A stretch of 27,783 nucleotides of DNA from an uncultured Succinivibrionaceae bacterium (GTDB lineage: Bacteria > Pseudomonadota > Gammaproteobacteria > Enterobacterales > Succinivibrionaceae). A model generated the notes under the pieces. That model searched no databases, had not been told where the DNA came from, and saw only the letters and a program-made list of their open reading frames with translations. Shown here one piece after another: positions 15,387 through 23,077 of the stretch (its first letter is position 1; each line of letters starts with the position of its first letter). The position numbers and the translations under genes were made by a program. Where the stretch lies: NCBI GenBank assembly GCA_900539665.1, contig UQCV01000026.1, positions 1 to 27,783 of the forward strand, in the 5' to 3' direction.

Positions 15387-17099
15387 GTGCGAGAAGGTTT
15401 TGTCATAACAGAAGGTGTGGCCTGTGCCCCTGCGGTTATTTTTCATAATGAGCCGGTGACTGTGACTAACACGGTGATTGGGCCAAACAAGGCGCCGGAA
15501 GAACTTAAACTCTATGATAGCGCTCGCGAAAAAACCCAAAAAATTCTTGAACAGGAAATTGAAAACACTTCTTCTAAGACTGCCAGAGATTTTTTGGAAG
15601 CTGCTGTTTTATATTTACAGGATCCTTATATTATTGAACAGATCTCAAACACGATCGCCCAAAAATACCTTAGTGCAGAATCCGCTATTTTTCAATGTTA
15701 TAGCGCTTACATTGATGAACTAGTTTCAACTAATGATCCGTTCGTAATGCATAATGAGTTTGAAATTAGAAACTTAGCGGAAACTCTGATCCTAGAGCTA
15801 AGACGTCAAAAAGTAGTCTTGCCTAAAATCGATCATGATTGCATTTTAGTTTGTAATAACATTACTCCTGCTCAGTTTTTAAATTTACCGACTGAGCATA
15901 TCAAGGGCGTTTTGCTTGAAGATGGCAACACTAATAGCCATTTAGCCATTGTGCTTAGAAGCACCAAAATTCCAGCCATTTTTAACGTTCATAAAGTATG
16001 CAAAGTTGTAACTCCTGGGACGGTGGTTCTTGTTGATGCCTACAACAATAAAATTTACTTAAACCCACTTGATGAAATCATTTGGACGGTAAAGAAGAAA
16101 GCGGGTGAACGTAAAGCTGACGAATATGCTCATATAACCCCAATGATGGCGCAATATAAGCAGGCTCCAGATGGAGAATGCATGCGCATTTTGGCCAATG
16201 TGGGTTCTATGTCTGAGTTACAGCGTTTAGCAAGTTGTCCAAGCTCAGGGATTGGTCTTTTTAGAACAGAATTCTTGTTTATGCAATGCACGCAAGAACC
16301 ATCTGAAGAAGAACAATACCAAGTTTATAAACGCATCATGGATTCCTTGCCACATCGCTATCAGGTGACTTTTAGAACTTTTGATTTCAATGCCGATAAA
16401 CTTCCACTATATATGAATACAGCTGCGATGCTAAGTATAAATAGTGATGAAGACGAGCATGTGGATAACCGTACAAGATCGATTCTTGCCAAACAGCTTC
16501 ACGCATTGTTGCGTGCGTCTGTAGCCGGTTCCATGCGCATTATGTTCCCGATGATTGCTGAATATGATGAGCTCTGTGAACTTATCGAACTCTATCAATC
16601 CATAAAGCTTAAGCTCAAAAGCGAAGGGGTGGAACCTGGTGATGTGAAGCTTGGGATTATGATTGAAACTCCAGCTGGGGTGGTGATGTCAAAGGAACTT
16701 GCAGGGTTAGTTGATTTCTTTTCTATAGGGACCAATGACTTAACGCAGTACACAGAGGCGCGTAACCGCGAAATGGCTAATCATCGCAATGATGAATTAA
16801 CCCCAGCAGTACTACGTTTTATCAACTTTACGGTCCAAAATGCACGCGCCGCTAAAGTTCCTGTTTGTATCTGTGGTGAGCTAGTGCATAACGTTGAGTA
16901 TTTGCCACTTTTTGTTGCTCTAGGTTTAAGAGAGTTTTCTGTCGCGCCATTTTATTTAAACCGAATGTTAGACATGATGCACTCTAACCAATTTATTGAA
17001 ATTCCAGATTTGGATGAACGCATTCACGCCTTAAAAACAGCCAAGGATATTAAGAACTTAAACACCTATATTCGAACTTTAATGGTGGCAGAAAACTAA
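15387..17099 (+). CDS. ptsI: PTS enzyme I (PEP-protein phosphotransferase), divergent, with altered PEP site
   Basis: This 570-residue protein matches enzyme I in length and domain order: N-terminal HPr-binding/phosphohistidine domain (about 1-225) and C-terminal PEP-binding barrel (about 255-560). Kept are the catalytic H185 (NSHLAIV), R293 in GLFRTEFLF, R330/D333/K338 (RTFDFNADK), E427, N450-D451 in GTNDLTQYT, R461, and the active Cys496 in CICGE. Changed are GGRTSH to GNTNSH, DIGGDK to DFNADK, and the block NPFLGWRAIR holding PEP-binding Arg358 of E. coli, which is replaced by an unrelated, shorter segment (about 345-362). It starts at GTG 15387 after AAGGTGAG. In its usual role it passes phosphate from PEP to HPr; activity here is doubtful. 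Confidence 0.92.
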   Translation: MREGFVITEGVACAPAVIFHNEPVTVTNTVIGPNKAPEELKLYDSAREKTQKILEQEIENTSSKTARDFLEAAVLYLQDPYIIEQISNTIAQKYLSAESAIFQCYSAYIDELVSTNDPFVMHNEFEIRNLAETLILELRRQKVVLPKIDHDCILVCNNITPAQFLNLPTEHIKGVLLEDGNTNSHLAIVLRSTKIPAIFNVHKVCKVVTPGTVVLVDAYNNKIYLNPLDEIIWTVKKKAGERKADEYAHITPMMAQYKQAPDGECMRILANVGSMSELQRLASCPSSGIGLFRTEFLFMQCTQEPSEEEQYQVYKRIMDSLPHRYQVTFRTFDFNADKLPLYMNTAAMLSINSDEDEHVDNRTRSILAKQLHALLRASVAGSMRIMFPMIAEYDELCELIELYQSIKLKLKSEGVEPGDVKLGIMIETPAGVVMSKELAGLVDFFSIGTNDLTQYTEARNREMANHRNDELTPAVLRFINFTVQNARAAKVPVCICGELVHNVEYLPLFVALGLREFSVAPFYLNRMLDMMHSNQFIEIPDLDERIHALKTAKDIKNLNTYIRTLMVAEN

Positions 17100-17474
17100 T
17101 AACTTTTGGGGGTGTTCATTTTTTTAGGTCTAAAAGTCCTGTAAAGTGGTTTAACCACACAAGTTCAGCGATTAAAAAACACCCTTGTATGTTTCCTCGT
17201 CAGTTCTTGGTTTATAATATACTGACTTGAGTTTACTCTTTAGAATATTCTTTACGTACACCATTTTTATATGGTGTTAAAGGTGGAAACGCTTAAATTC
17301 ATAACTGTATCACGATAAACTTAAGTATGAATCTTCATCTTTTGAAGGCAGTGGCATTATAGCTTAAAATGCGATCTTAAATATCATGAATTTCTGGCCA
17401 ATTTAAGGAGTGAATACACTCTCACCAGAGGTTTAGGCTATTTAAAATTTTTTAAAATTATGGAGAAATGGTAA
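17100..17474. other. Intergenic region ptsI-crr with long crr leader
   Basis: The region holds a palindrome GTGGTTTAACCAC (17146-17158), the crr promoter -10 (17213-17218), and then about 250 bases of untranslated leader. The leader has a perfect 7-bp hairpin, ACACCAT (17258-17264) / ATGGTGT (17271-17277), and a second one, GAGTG (17408-17412) / CACTC (17417-17421), about 50 nt before the start codon. Near 17107-17114 and 17175-17184 there are complementary GGGTGTT and AACACCC words. No ORF is supported. Confidence 0.5.
17191..17225 (+). promoter_or_regulatory. Promoter of crr
   Basis: A perfect -10 TATAAT at 17213-17218 with a weak -35 (GTTTCC, 17191-17196, 16-bp spacer). The -10 is bracketed by the short inverted repeat TCAGT (17200-17204) / ACTGA (17221-17225). 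So crr, 375 bp beyond ptsI, can be expressed independently of ptsHI. Confidence 0.45.
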
Positions 17475-18011
17475 ATGGGATGGTTTGGTTTTGGTCACGC
17501 ACAAGAAACTAAAAAACGAGAAGCTGATTTGACCCTACTCGCTCCCATGAGTGGCAGTTTGGTCATGATCGAAGATGTGCCAGATGTGATTTTTTCCGAA
17601 AAAATTGTGGGCGATGGCATTGCTATAAAACCAACAGATAATAAGGTTTTAGCGCCATGTGATGCAACAGTAGTGGAAGTTTTTGAAACTAACCACGCCA
17701 TCGTGCTTAAATCTAACCCGCTTGAATTATTGATTTTTATTCACATTGGAATTGATACTGTGGATTTAAAAGGGGAAGGCTTTTTCCGTAAGGTGCAAGC
17801 TGGGGATAATGTACATGCAGGCGATGTGCTTTTAGAGTTCAATCTTAATATGCTTCAAAGTAAAGCTAAATCAACTATTACCCCGCTGCTTATTTCTGCA
17901 AGCCATATGAATAGAGTTAAAAATTTAGAGTTACTTTTTAGTTCTTCAAATTGTCAGGCTGGGGTTACTCCTTTACTTGGGATCGATATTAAGTCTGGTG
18001 AAGATGCTTAA
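17475..18011 (+). CDS. crr: PTS glucose-type EIIA component (EIIA-Glc)
   Basis: The protein has 178 residues against 169 in E. coli and is highly similar in the core: EDVPDVIFSEKIVGDGIAIKPT (33-54), ETNH(74)A and FIH(90)IGIDTVDLKGEGF. Both histidines of the phosphotransfer site (His75 and His90 in E. coli) are present, in sharp contrast to the HPr encoded in the same block. The N-terminus begins MGWFGFG, comparable to the membrane-associating amphipathic tail MGLFDKL. EIIA-Glc passes phosphate to sugar permeases. Unphosphorylated it blocks non-PTS permeases (inducer exclusion), and phosphorylated it activates adenylate cyclase. GGAGAAA lies about 6 nt before ATG 17475. It is separated from ptsI by 375 bp and has its own promoter. 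Confidence 0.95.
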   Translation: MGWFGFGHAQETKKREADLTLLAPMSGSLVMIEDVPDVIFSEKIVGDGIAIKPTDNKVLAPCDATVVEVFETNHAIVLKSNPLELLIFIHIGIDTVDLKGEGFFRKVQAGDNVHAGDVLLEFNLNMLQSKAKSTITPLLISASHMNRVKNLELLFSSSNCQAGVTPLLGIDIKSGEDA

Positions 18012-18164
18012 TTTTATGGACTCTATCGGTTTTTATTTGACCTTTTGGTTATGTGGAGTAACTAAAGCATCTATCTAGTACATGAACGAACTAGTGACAC
18101 TATATTACTTTCCATAAATTTGTTACCAAGAGGCTTACTGCCAAGAAGTATACACTCAAGTAGC

Positions 18165-18992
18165 TTATTTTGAAGTTAAAGATTTAGAACTAGAGCTAGG
18201 CGCTTGCTTAGAGGCTGAATTGTTGTTTCGACGGATATTTATATAATCCGCAAAATCTGGTTTTAGGCGTTCATGCCACAATAGGGTGCCACCACACACT
18301 GCCGCCGGGATCATTACCAAATTCAAAAAAGGAATTAATAAGCCAACCCAAGCAGCGAGACCAAAAGAAAGGCAGACTGTTTTATGGGAAGCAATTGAGG
18401 TTCTAGTGTTTTTAAAGCTTACGTGATTGTTTTCAAAACCATAGCTAGTGTAATCCATAGCATTACACCACGCCCCAATTAAGGCAGTAAGAATCGGGCC
18501 AATTAGAGGAATAAATAAAGCAATTAATCCAAGGATTAAAAGTGGGATGCGATAAAGAAGTTTTAAGATTTCAAGGCCTACCATGTGGGGAATATCTTTA
18601 ATCGTTTCCATCATTGTCATGTCGTTTATGGCGTGTCCACAAAGTAGTTCTTCAGTCTTCTCAGAAAGAATACTATAAAAAGGTGAGCCAATAATAAGTG
18701 CAATAGTGGTGAAAGAGTAGAGCATAATAACGAGCATCACCAAGAAAATAATGGCTTTGACCAAATAGGAGAGAAAACTGAAGTTTGGCATGTATTCCAT
18801 AATCAAATTATCAGTAAGCTCACCTGAGTAGGATAGTCCAAACCAAAAACCGAGGCTTAAAAAGCAGACATTAAGGATTATAGGTAGGATGATATAACGT
18901 CTAAGACCTGGTTTTAGGCAAAGGGAAAAACCCTTAACGAAATACATAAAACCCGTGATGTTATGAAATCCGTTTGGCGCTACGCTAGACAT
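18165..18992 (-). CDS. cysZ: Sulfate transporter CysZ
   Basis: This integral membrane protein of the CysZ family has hydrophobic segments at the family positions. Conserved are the N-terminal GFMYFVKGFSLCLKPGLRRYIILP, the central IGSPFYSILSEKTEE and the C-terminal IPFLNLVMIPAAVCGGTLLW motifs. CysZ imports sulfate for cysteine synthesis. The frame is open up to an ATG at 19094, but ATG 18992 (protein MSSVAPNGF...) has AAGGA five bases upstream and matches the E. coli N-terminus, giving 275 residues. The C-terminus has an extra Ser/Lys/Asn-rich tail of about 25 residues. It is divergent from zipA, as in E. coli, but cysK, normally next to it, is absent. Confidence 0.93.
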   Translation of the reverse strand: MSSVAPNGFHNITGFMYFVKGFSLCLKPGLRRYIILPIILNVCFLSLGFWFGLSYSGELTDNLIMEYMPNFSFLSYLVKAIIFLVMLVIMLYSFTTIALIIGSPFYSILSEKTEELLCGHAINDMTMMETIKDIPHMVGLEILKLLYRIPLLILGLIALFIPLIGPILTALIGAWCNAMDYTSYGFENNHVSFKNTRTSIASHKTVCLSFGLAAWVGLLIPFLNLVMIPAAVCGGTLLWHERLKPDFADYINIRRNNNSASKQAPSSSSKSLTSK

Positions 18993-19309
18993 GATGTTCC
19001 TTGTGGTGTGGGGGTAAAAAGCTTGTAAGCGAAAACTTAATTTATTGGAAAATAAACCTAGAGCAAAAAGTTTGTTTAGATTAAGGTTAAGCAACTAAAC
19101 AAAAGTGGTCCTCAAGCAGAGGTTTGTTTGAATTTTTTCCTTAGTTTAGAACCTGCTTGAACTTAAGCTAGGGGGACCAAAGTAAGATAGCTCATATTTT
19201 GCAAATAAATCAAGACTTTCTGTCTGTAATCTTTGTTCTTTATATCATATAATACAGTGGATTGGAATTGTGTGCTGAAGTCACCTTATTATCTAGGTTA
19301 ATGTTTGAG
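18993..19309. other. Divergent intergenic region cysZ / zipA
   Basis: The region holds a nested inverted repeat. TGGTCC (19106-19111) and TCAAGCAGAGGTT (19112-19124) can pair with AACCTGCTTGA (19150-19160) and GGACCA (19174-19179), leaving an extra base on one arm and 13 bases on the other. A possible cysZ promoter (minus strand, TTGCTC at 19066-19061 and TAAATT at 19044-19039, 16 bp) and the zipA -10 (19248-19253) flank it. No gene is seen. Confidence 0.45.
19248..19253 (+). promoter_or_regulatory. -10 element of the zipA promoter
   Basis: Perfect TATAAT without a recognisable -35. It predicts a transcription start near 19260, only a couple of bases from the upstream in-frame TTG (19262), which argues that zipA translation begins further on, at 19301 or 19310. 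Confidence 0.4.
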
Positions 19310-20113
19310 ATGGATAAATTATCTTTATTAATTCTTGTTTTTGGTTTTTTATTAATTGTGGGCTTTATCGTCAATGGATTTTACCGCGGTAGACAAAACC
19401 GTGCGGCTTTGGTTAGAGATCCTAGAACCGAAAATTTAGCGCAAGAATTGTCCCCAACTACCAATGAAGTTTCAGAAAAGATTGGTGCTGTTGATATTGT
19501 GCAATCTAACATTGAAGAAGCCACTGTTCCTAATATTGAAGATTTTGATGCCCAGAATGTAGGTGACAACAAGGTCACTCCTCTTGAAACAGCTGAAGCT
19601 CAACCAACTACTAAAAGCCAAGAAACTAAAACTTCACTCATTGGTCGCCTCAAGAACATTTTCTCCAAGAAAGCTGTGGCTCCTAAGCAGGTAACTGTGA
19701 CTGAAGAACCGCAAAGTCAGTATTTTGTGAGTTTAAAAGCTCCTGATGGTCAAGAATATGCAGCTACTGACGTTGATGCAATTTGTCGAGAATACATGTT
19801 TCAGTTACGCGATATGAACATCTATTACCATGAAAACGAAGGCCGTACAGTGTTTGGGATTTGTGGTAATACAGAGCCTTACGGTTTTGCAGATGAAAAT
19901 CTCGACCAAGTGCATTATAAAATTCTTAATCTTTTTATGGATTTGCCAGACCGCGGTTACGCGGAAAACAATTACGTAGAAATGGTTTCATTTGGCTATA
20001 TTATTACCCAAAAATTGGGTGGAACCATGGTAAATGAAAATAGCGAACCTATCGATGAAACCATGGTAAATCGAGTTCGTGACGTGTTATTGGCTTATGA
20101 TAATTTAGCTTAA
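19310..20113 (+). CDS. zipA: Cell division protein ZipA
   Basis: ZipA anchors FtsZ to the inner membrane during septation. The protein has the ZipA layout: an N-terminal membrane helix (MDKLSLLILVFGFLLIVGF), a basic segment GFYRGRQNR, a variable acidic then basic linker of about 130 residues, and a C-terminal FtsZ-binding domain. That domain carries QLRDMNIYYH (equivalent to FGDMNIYHR) and KLGGTMVNENSEPIDETMVNRVRDVLLAYD. The frame extends to TTG 19262, but ATG 19310 (or 19301) puts the membrane helix first and leaves room for the promoter. At 267 residues it is shorter than E. coli ZipA (328) because the linker is shorter. It is divergent from cysZ and followed by ligA. Confidence 0.9.
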   Translation: MDKLSLLILVFGFLLIVGFIVNGFYRGRQNRAALVRDPRTENLAQELSPTTNEVSEKIGAVDIVQSNIEEATVPNIEDFDAQNVGDNKVTPLETAEAQPTTKSQETKTSLIGRLKNIFSKKAVAPKQVTVTEEPQSQYFVSLKAPDGQEYAATDVDAICREYMFQLRDMNIYYHENEGRTVFGICGNTEPYGFADENLDQVHYKILNLFMDLPDRGYAENNYVEMVSFGYIITQKLGGTMVNENSEPIDETMVNRVRDVLLAYDNLA

Positions 20114-20234
20114 GTACCTTAAGCTAAATTCCTTTGATGTAGTAATTACATTGTGAACTACTCTCCACTTAAAGAGGAATGAGTCTTCTTGGAGATTTTA
20201 AATAAAAAGTGAAAATCAAATTAGACTAAACTCT

Positions 20235-20265
20235 AAAGGACTACGTTTATTCGTGGTCCTTTTTT
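20235..20265 (+). terminator. Intrinsic terminator of zipA
   Basis: An 11-bp stem, AAAGGACTACG (20235-20245) with CGTGGTCCTTT (20252-20262), has one G-U pair, a 6-nt loop and a T-run of six up to 20265. It separates zipA from ligA transcriptionally. Confidence 0.92.
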
Positions 20266-20360
20266 AGTTAAAAGTTAAAATAAGATACGATTTAGAATTT
20301 AAAACTAATATAAAATAAAAAGGTTGGGCACACTTAAGGTGCTTTTTTGAGGCGTTAAAG

Positions 20361-22907
20361 ATGGAACATAAGGTACAGATAGACCCTGAGGTTATGACAG
20401 AAGTTAATAAATTAAGAGAATTACTGCATAGATATTCTTATGAATATTACACTTTGGATGCGCCTACTGTACCAGATGCAGAATACGATCGCCTCTTTCG
20501 CAGATTACAGGCTTTAGAAACGGCCAATCCTGAGTTAATAACGCCTAACTCACCGACACAAAAAGTTGGGGGCGCTGTTCTTGCAGAATTAGAGCCGGTA
20601 ACCCACAAAATTCCCATGTTATCTTTAGATAACGTCTTCGATGATGAACAGTTAACGGCTTTTGTCAACAGAGTAGGTCAAGGTTTAGGTCGTGATACCT
20701 CAAACCTAGAATTTTGTGCTGAACCAAAACTAGATGGTTTAGCCTGTAGTTTTATTTATGAGCATGGAGAGCTAGTTTTAGCGGCCACAAGAGGTGACGG
20801 GCGTGTAGGGGAGAACGTAACTGCGCAAGCTCGAACTATTGCTAACGTTCCTTTGGTGCTTCAAGGCGATACGATACCTGATTACCTTGAAGTCAGAGGT
20901 GAGGTCTATATGCCTCATGCGGCTTTTGAAAAGCTAAATGAAGAAGCAAGATGTGCGGAAATATCTTGGCATCAAGCAGAAGAAAAGTATAAGCGGGCGT
21001 TAGTAGAATACGAACATGAAATAACTACGCGCGAACAAAAGCGCGCAGTTTTATCGGCTAGTGAATTTGCCGCCTTACCAAAGCTAGTAAAACCTCGTAA
21101 GCAACGAGTGGCTCGCCCTAAATTTTTTGCTAATCCGCGTAATGCCGCCGCTGGCAGTTTAAGACAAAAAGACCCTAAAATAACAGCTGCTCGTGGCCTA
21201 ACATTTAATTGTTATTTTGTGGCGGCGTGTGAAGGGGTGGAGTTACCAGCTAAACATAGTGATTGTTTAAAAATGGTGGCTAAGTGGGGGATTCCGGTTA
21301 ATCCGGAAATTAAGACTGGACTAGGCTTAGAATTTCTTCGTCATTATCATGATGAGATGCAAACAGAGCGTATGAGTTTAGCTTATGACATTGATGGTAT
21401 TGTCTATAAAGTTAATGATTTAAAACTACAGCAACAATTGGGGTTTGTGGCGCGGTCACCACGTTTTTCCATTGCTCATAAATTCCCGGCTCAAGAACAA
21501 ATCACCAAGGTTACAGCCATTGATTTTCAGGTGGGGCGAACAGGTACTTTGACCCCGGTGGCGCGTTTGGCTCCTGTAAAAGTAGCTGGGGTTATGGTAA
21601 GTAATGCTACTTTACATAATCTAGATGAAATTGAACGTCTTGGCATTATGGTCGGAGATTATGTATCTATCCGTAGAGCGGGGGATGTAATCCCGCAGGT
21701 GGTGGCCGTAATTTTAGATCGCCGTCCAGCTGATGTTACTTCAGTTGAGGTGCCAAAGACCTGCCCGGTATGTGGCTGTGTTGTGGAAAATGATCCAGAA
21801 CATGCCCAAATAAGATGCACCGGTGGCTTGTATTGTAAAGCGCAACGCTTGGAGGGGTTACTTCATTTTGTAGCTCGCGACGCAATGGATATCAGAGGTT
21901 TGGGCCGAAGCTACATTGAAGCCTTATTAGCTTCAGGTTTAGTTAAATCGGTAAATGATATTTATCATTTAACATTAACAGATCTAGCACATGTTAATTT
22001 AAATTTTGCCTCCTCTAATCTCATGGAAGGAGAAGTTAAAGCTCAAGCTTTATTTAAGGAAGAAGTTGCGAATATCTTTGCCCAAAAATTAAAAACATGG
22101 TCGATGCAAGAAGAAGCTTCCATGTTAGTGGCTGGTTCTTTTGAGCCGATGCATCGCCCTGAAGCAAATAATGCTGATATCTTAGATGAAGCTGTGGAAA
22201 ATCTTAGTGCGCGCTACCCGCAATATGATTTTTATGAAATCAGACAAAATTACTTGGCAGAAACAACCGCTCCGCAAGAAACAGTGCGGACTCACGAACG
22301 TTTGATCGGTGAGGTAACTGCCACTAAGATTATGGATGAAATTGAACAAAGTCGTCACGTGCCACTTAATAAGTTAATCGCCGCTTTAGGAATTCCTGAT
22401 GTCGGGGTTTCAACCGCAATGACTTTGGCGCGTCGTTATGAAACTTTAACTGAAGTTATGAACGCGACCCAAAGTGAGTTACTGTGCTTGGCTGATATTG
22501 GGGAGGTTACGGCCAACCACATTGTTAATTTTTTTAAAGAGCCTCACAATGCCGAAGTTATGCTTGATTTGTTAACTCCGGTTGATGCTGGAGGCGCCGG
22601 CCTAGCGCCAACGTCGCAAAAGCAAGATGAGACCATACTAACAGACGATAATCCATTTGCTGGGCATACGATAGTGCTCACCGGAACGTTGTCACGTGAC
22701 CGTAATACTGTTCGTGACTTCTTAGTAGCCTTAGGGGCTAAGGTTAGTGGCTCGGTTTCCAAAAAAACATATATGGTAATTGCCGGTGAAGCTGCAGGAT
22801 CTAAACTTGATAAAGCACGGGATTTAGGCGTAAAAGTGCTAAATGAAGATGAATTTAACGCACTAGTGGCCACCTTGCCTGCAAGTTTAGCTCAAAAGTT
22901 GGGCTGA
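20361..22907 (+). CDS. ligA: NAD-dependent DNA ligase LigA with two large insertions
   Basis: All LigA domains are present: Ia (YxxD-type NAD site, about 25-45), adenylation domain with catalytic Lys123 in EPKLDG, OB fold (about 385-460), zinc finger C468/C471/C486/C492, helix-hairpin-helix region, and C-terminal BRCT (about 765-848). It seals nicks in replication and repair. Length is 848 against 671 in E. coli. Two insertions explain most of this. A charged, probably coiled stretch of about 55 residues lies in the adenylation domain (198-253), between EKLNEEAR and FFANPRNAAAGS. Another of about 105 residues lies at the start of the HhH region (545-648). Catalytic motifs are intact. ATG 20361 follows GAGGCG. 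The gene sits after zipA as in E. coli. Confidence 0.95.
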   Translation: MEHKVQIDPEVMTEVNKLRELLHRYSYEYYTLDAPTVPDAEYDRLFRRLQALETANPELITPNSPTQKVGGAVLAELEPVTHKIPMLSLDNVFDDEQLTAFVNRVGQGLGRDTSNLEFCAEPKLDGLACSFIYEHGELVLAATRGDGRVGENVTAQARTIANVPLVLQGDTIPDYLEVRGEVYMPHAAFEKLNEEARCAEISWHQAEEKYKRALVEYEHEITTREQKRAVLSASEFAALPKLVKPRKQRVARPKFFANPRNAAAGSLRQKDPKITAARGLTFNCYFVAACEGVELPAKHSDCLKMVAKWGIPVNPEIKTGLGLEFLRHYHDEMQTERMSLAYDIDGIVYKVNDLKLQQQLGFVARSPRFSIAHKFPAQEQITKVTAIDFQVGRTGTLTPVARLAPVKVAGVMVSNATLHNLDEIERLGIMVGDYVSIRRAGDVIPQVVAVILDRRPADVTSVEVPKTCPVCGCVVENDPEHAQIRCTGGLYCKAQRLEGLLHFVARDAMDIRGLGRSYIEALLASGLVKSVNDIYHLTLTDLAHVNLNFASSNLMEGEVKAQALFKEEVANIFAQKLKTWSMQEEASMLVAGSFEPMHRPEANNADILDEAVENLSARYPQYDFYEIRQNYLAETTAPQETVRTHERLIGEVTATKIMDEIEQSRHVPLNKLIAALGIPDVGVSTAMTLARRYETLTEVMNATQSELLCLADIGEVTANHIVNFFKEPHNAEVMLDLLTPVDAGGAGLAPTSQKQDETILTDDNPFAGHTIVLTGTLSRDRNTVRDFLVALGAKVSGSVSKKTYMVIAGEAAGSKLDKARDLGVKVLNEDEFNALVATLPASLAQKLG

Positions 22908-22955
22908 TCTATAGGTTTGACCTAAATTTAGGCGTTACATCTTAACGTAAAATTT

Positions 22956-22990
22956 AAAGGACCAAGCTTTGGTTAAAAGCTTGGTCCTTT
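22956..22990. terminator. Bidirectional terminator between ligA and mltD
   Basis: A perfect 15-bp stem, AAAGGACCAAGCTTT (22956-22970) with its exact complement (22976-22990), and a 5-nt loop. A/T-rich flanks on the left give U-rich RNA on the minus strand. It lies between convergent genes. Confidence 0.85.
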
Positions 22991-23077
22991 GGTTAGTAGA
23001 GCTTAATTTATCAATTAACAGTTAGAATCACTAGCGTGGGGCAACCGTGCTAAATTATAAGGAGAGGTATTGTGAGT

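Noticed and set aside
15063..17099. Treating ptsH and ptsI as pseudogenes
   Set aside because: Both frames are full length, with ribosome sites and conserved structural motifs; only specific active-site residues are changed.
18060..18095. CTAGT/ACTAG inverted repeat as a crr or cysZ terminator
   Set aside because: The stem is only five base pairs with a ten-base loop and no T-run on either strand.
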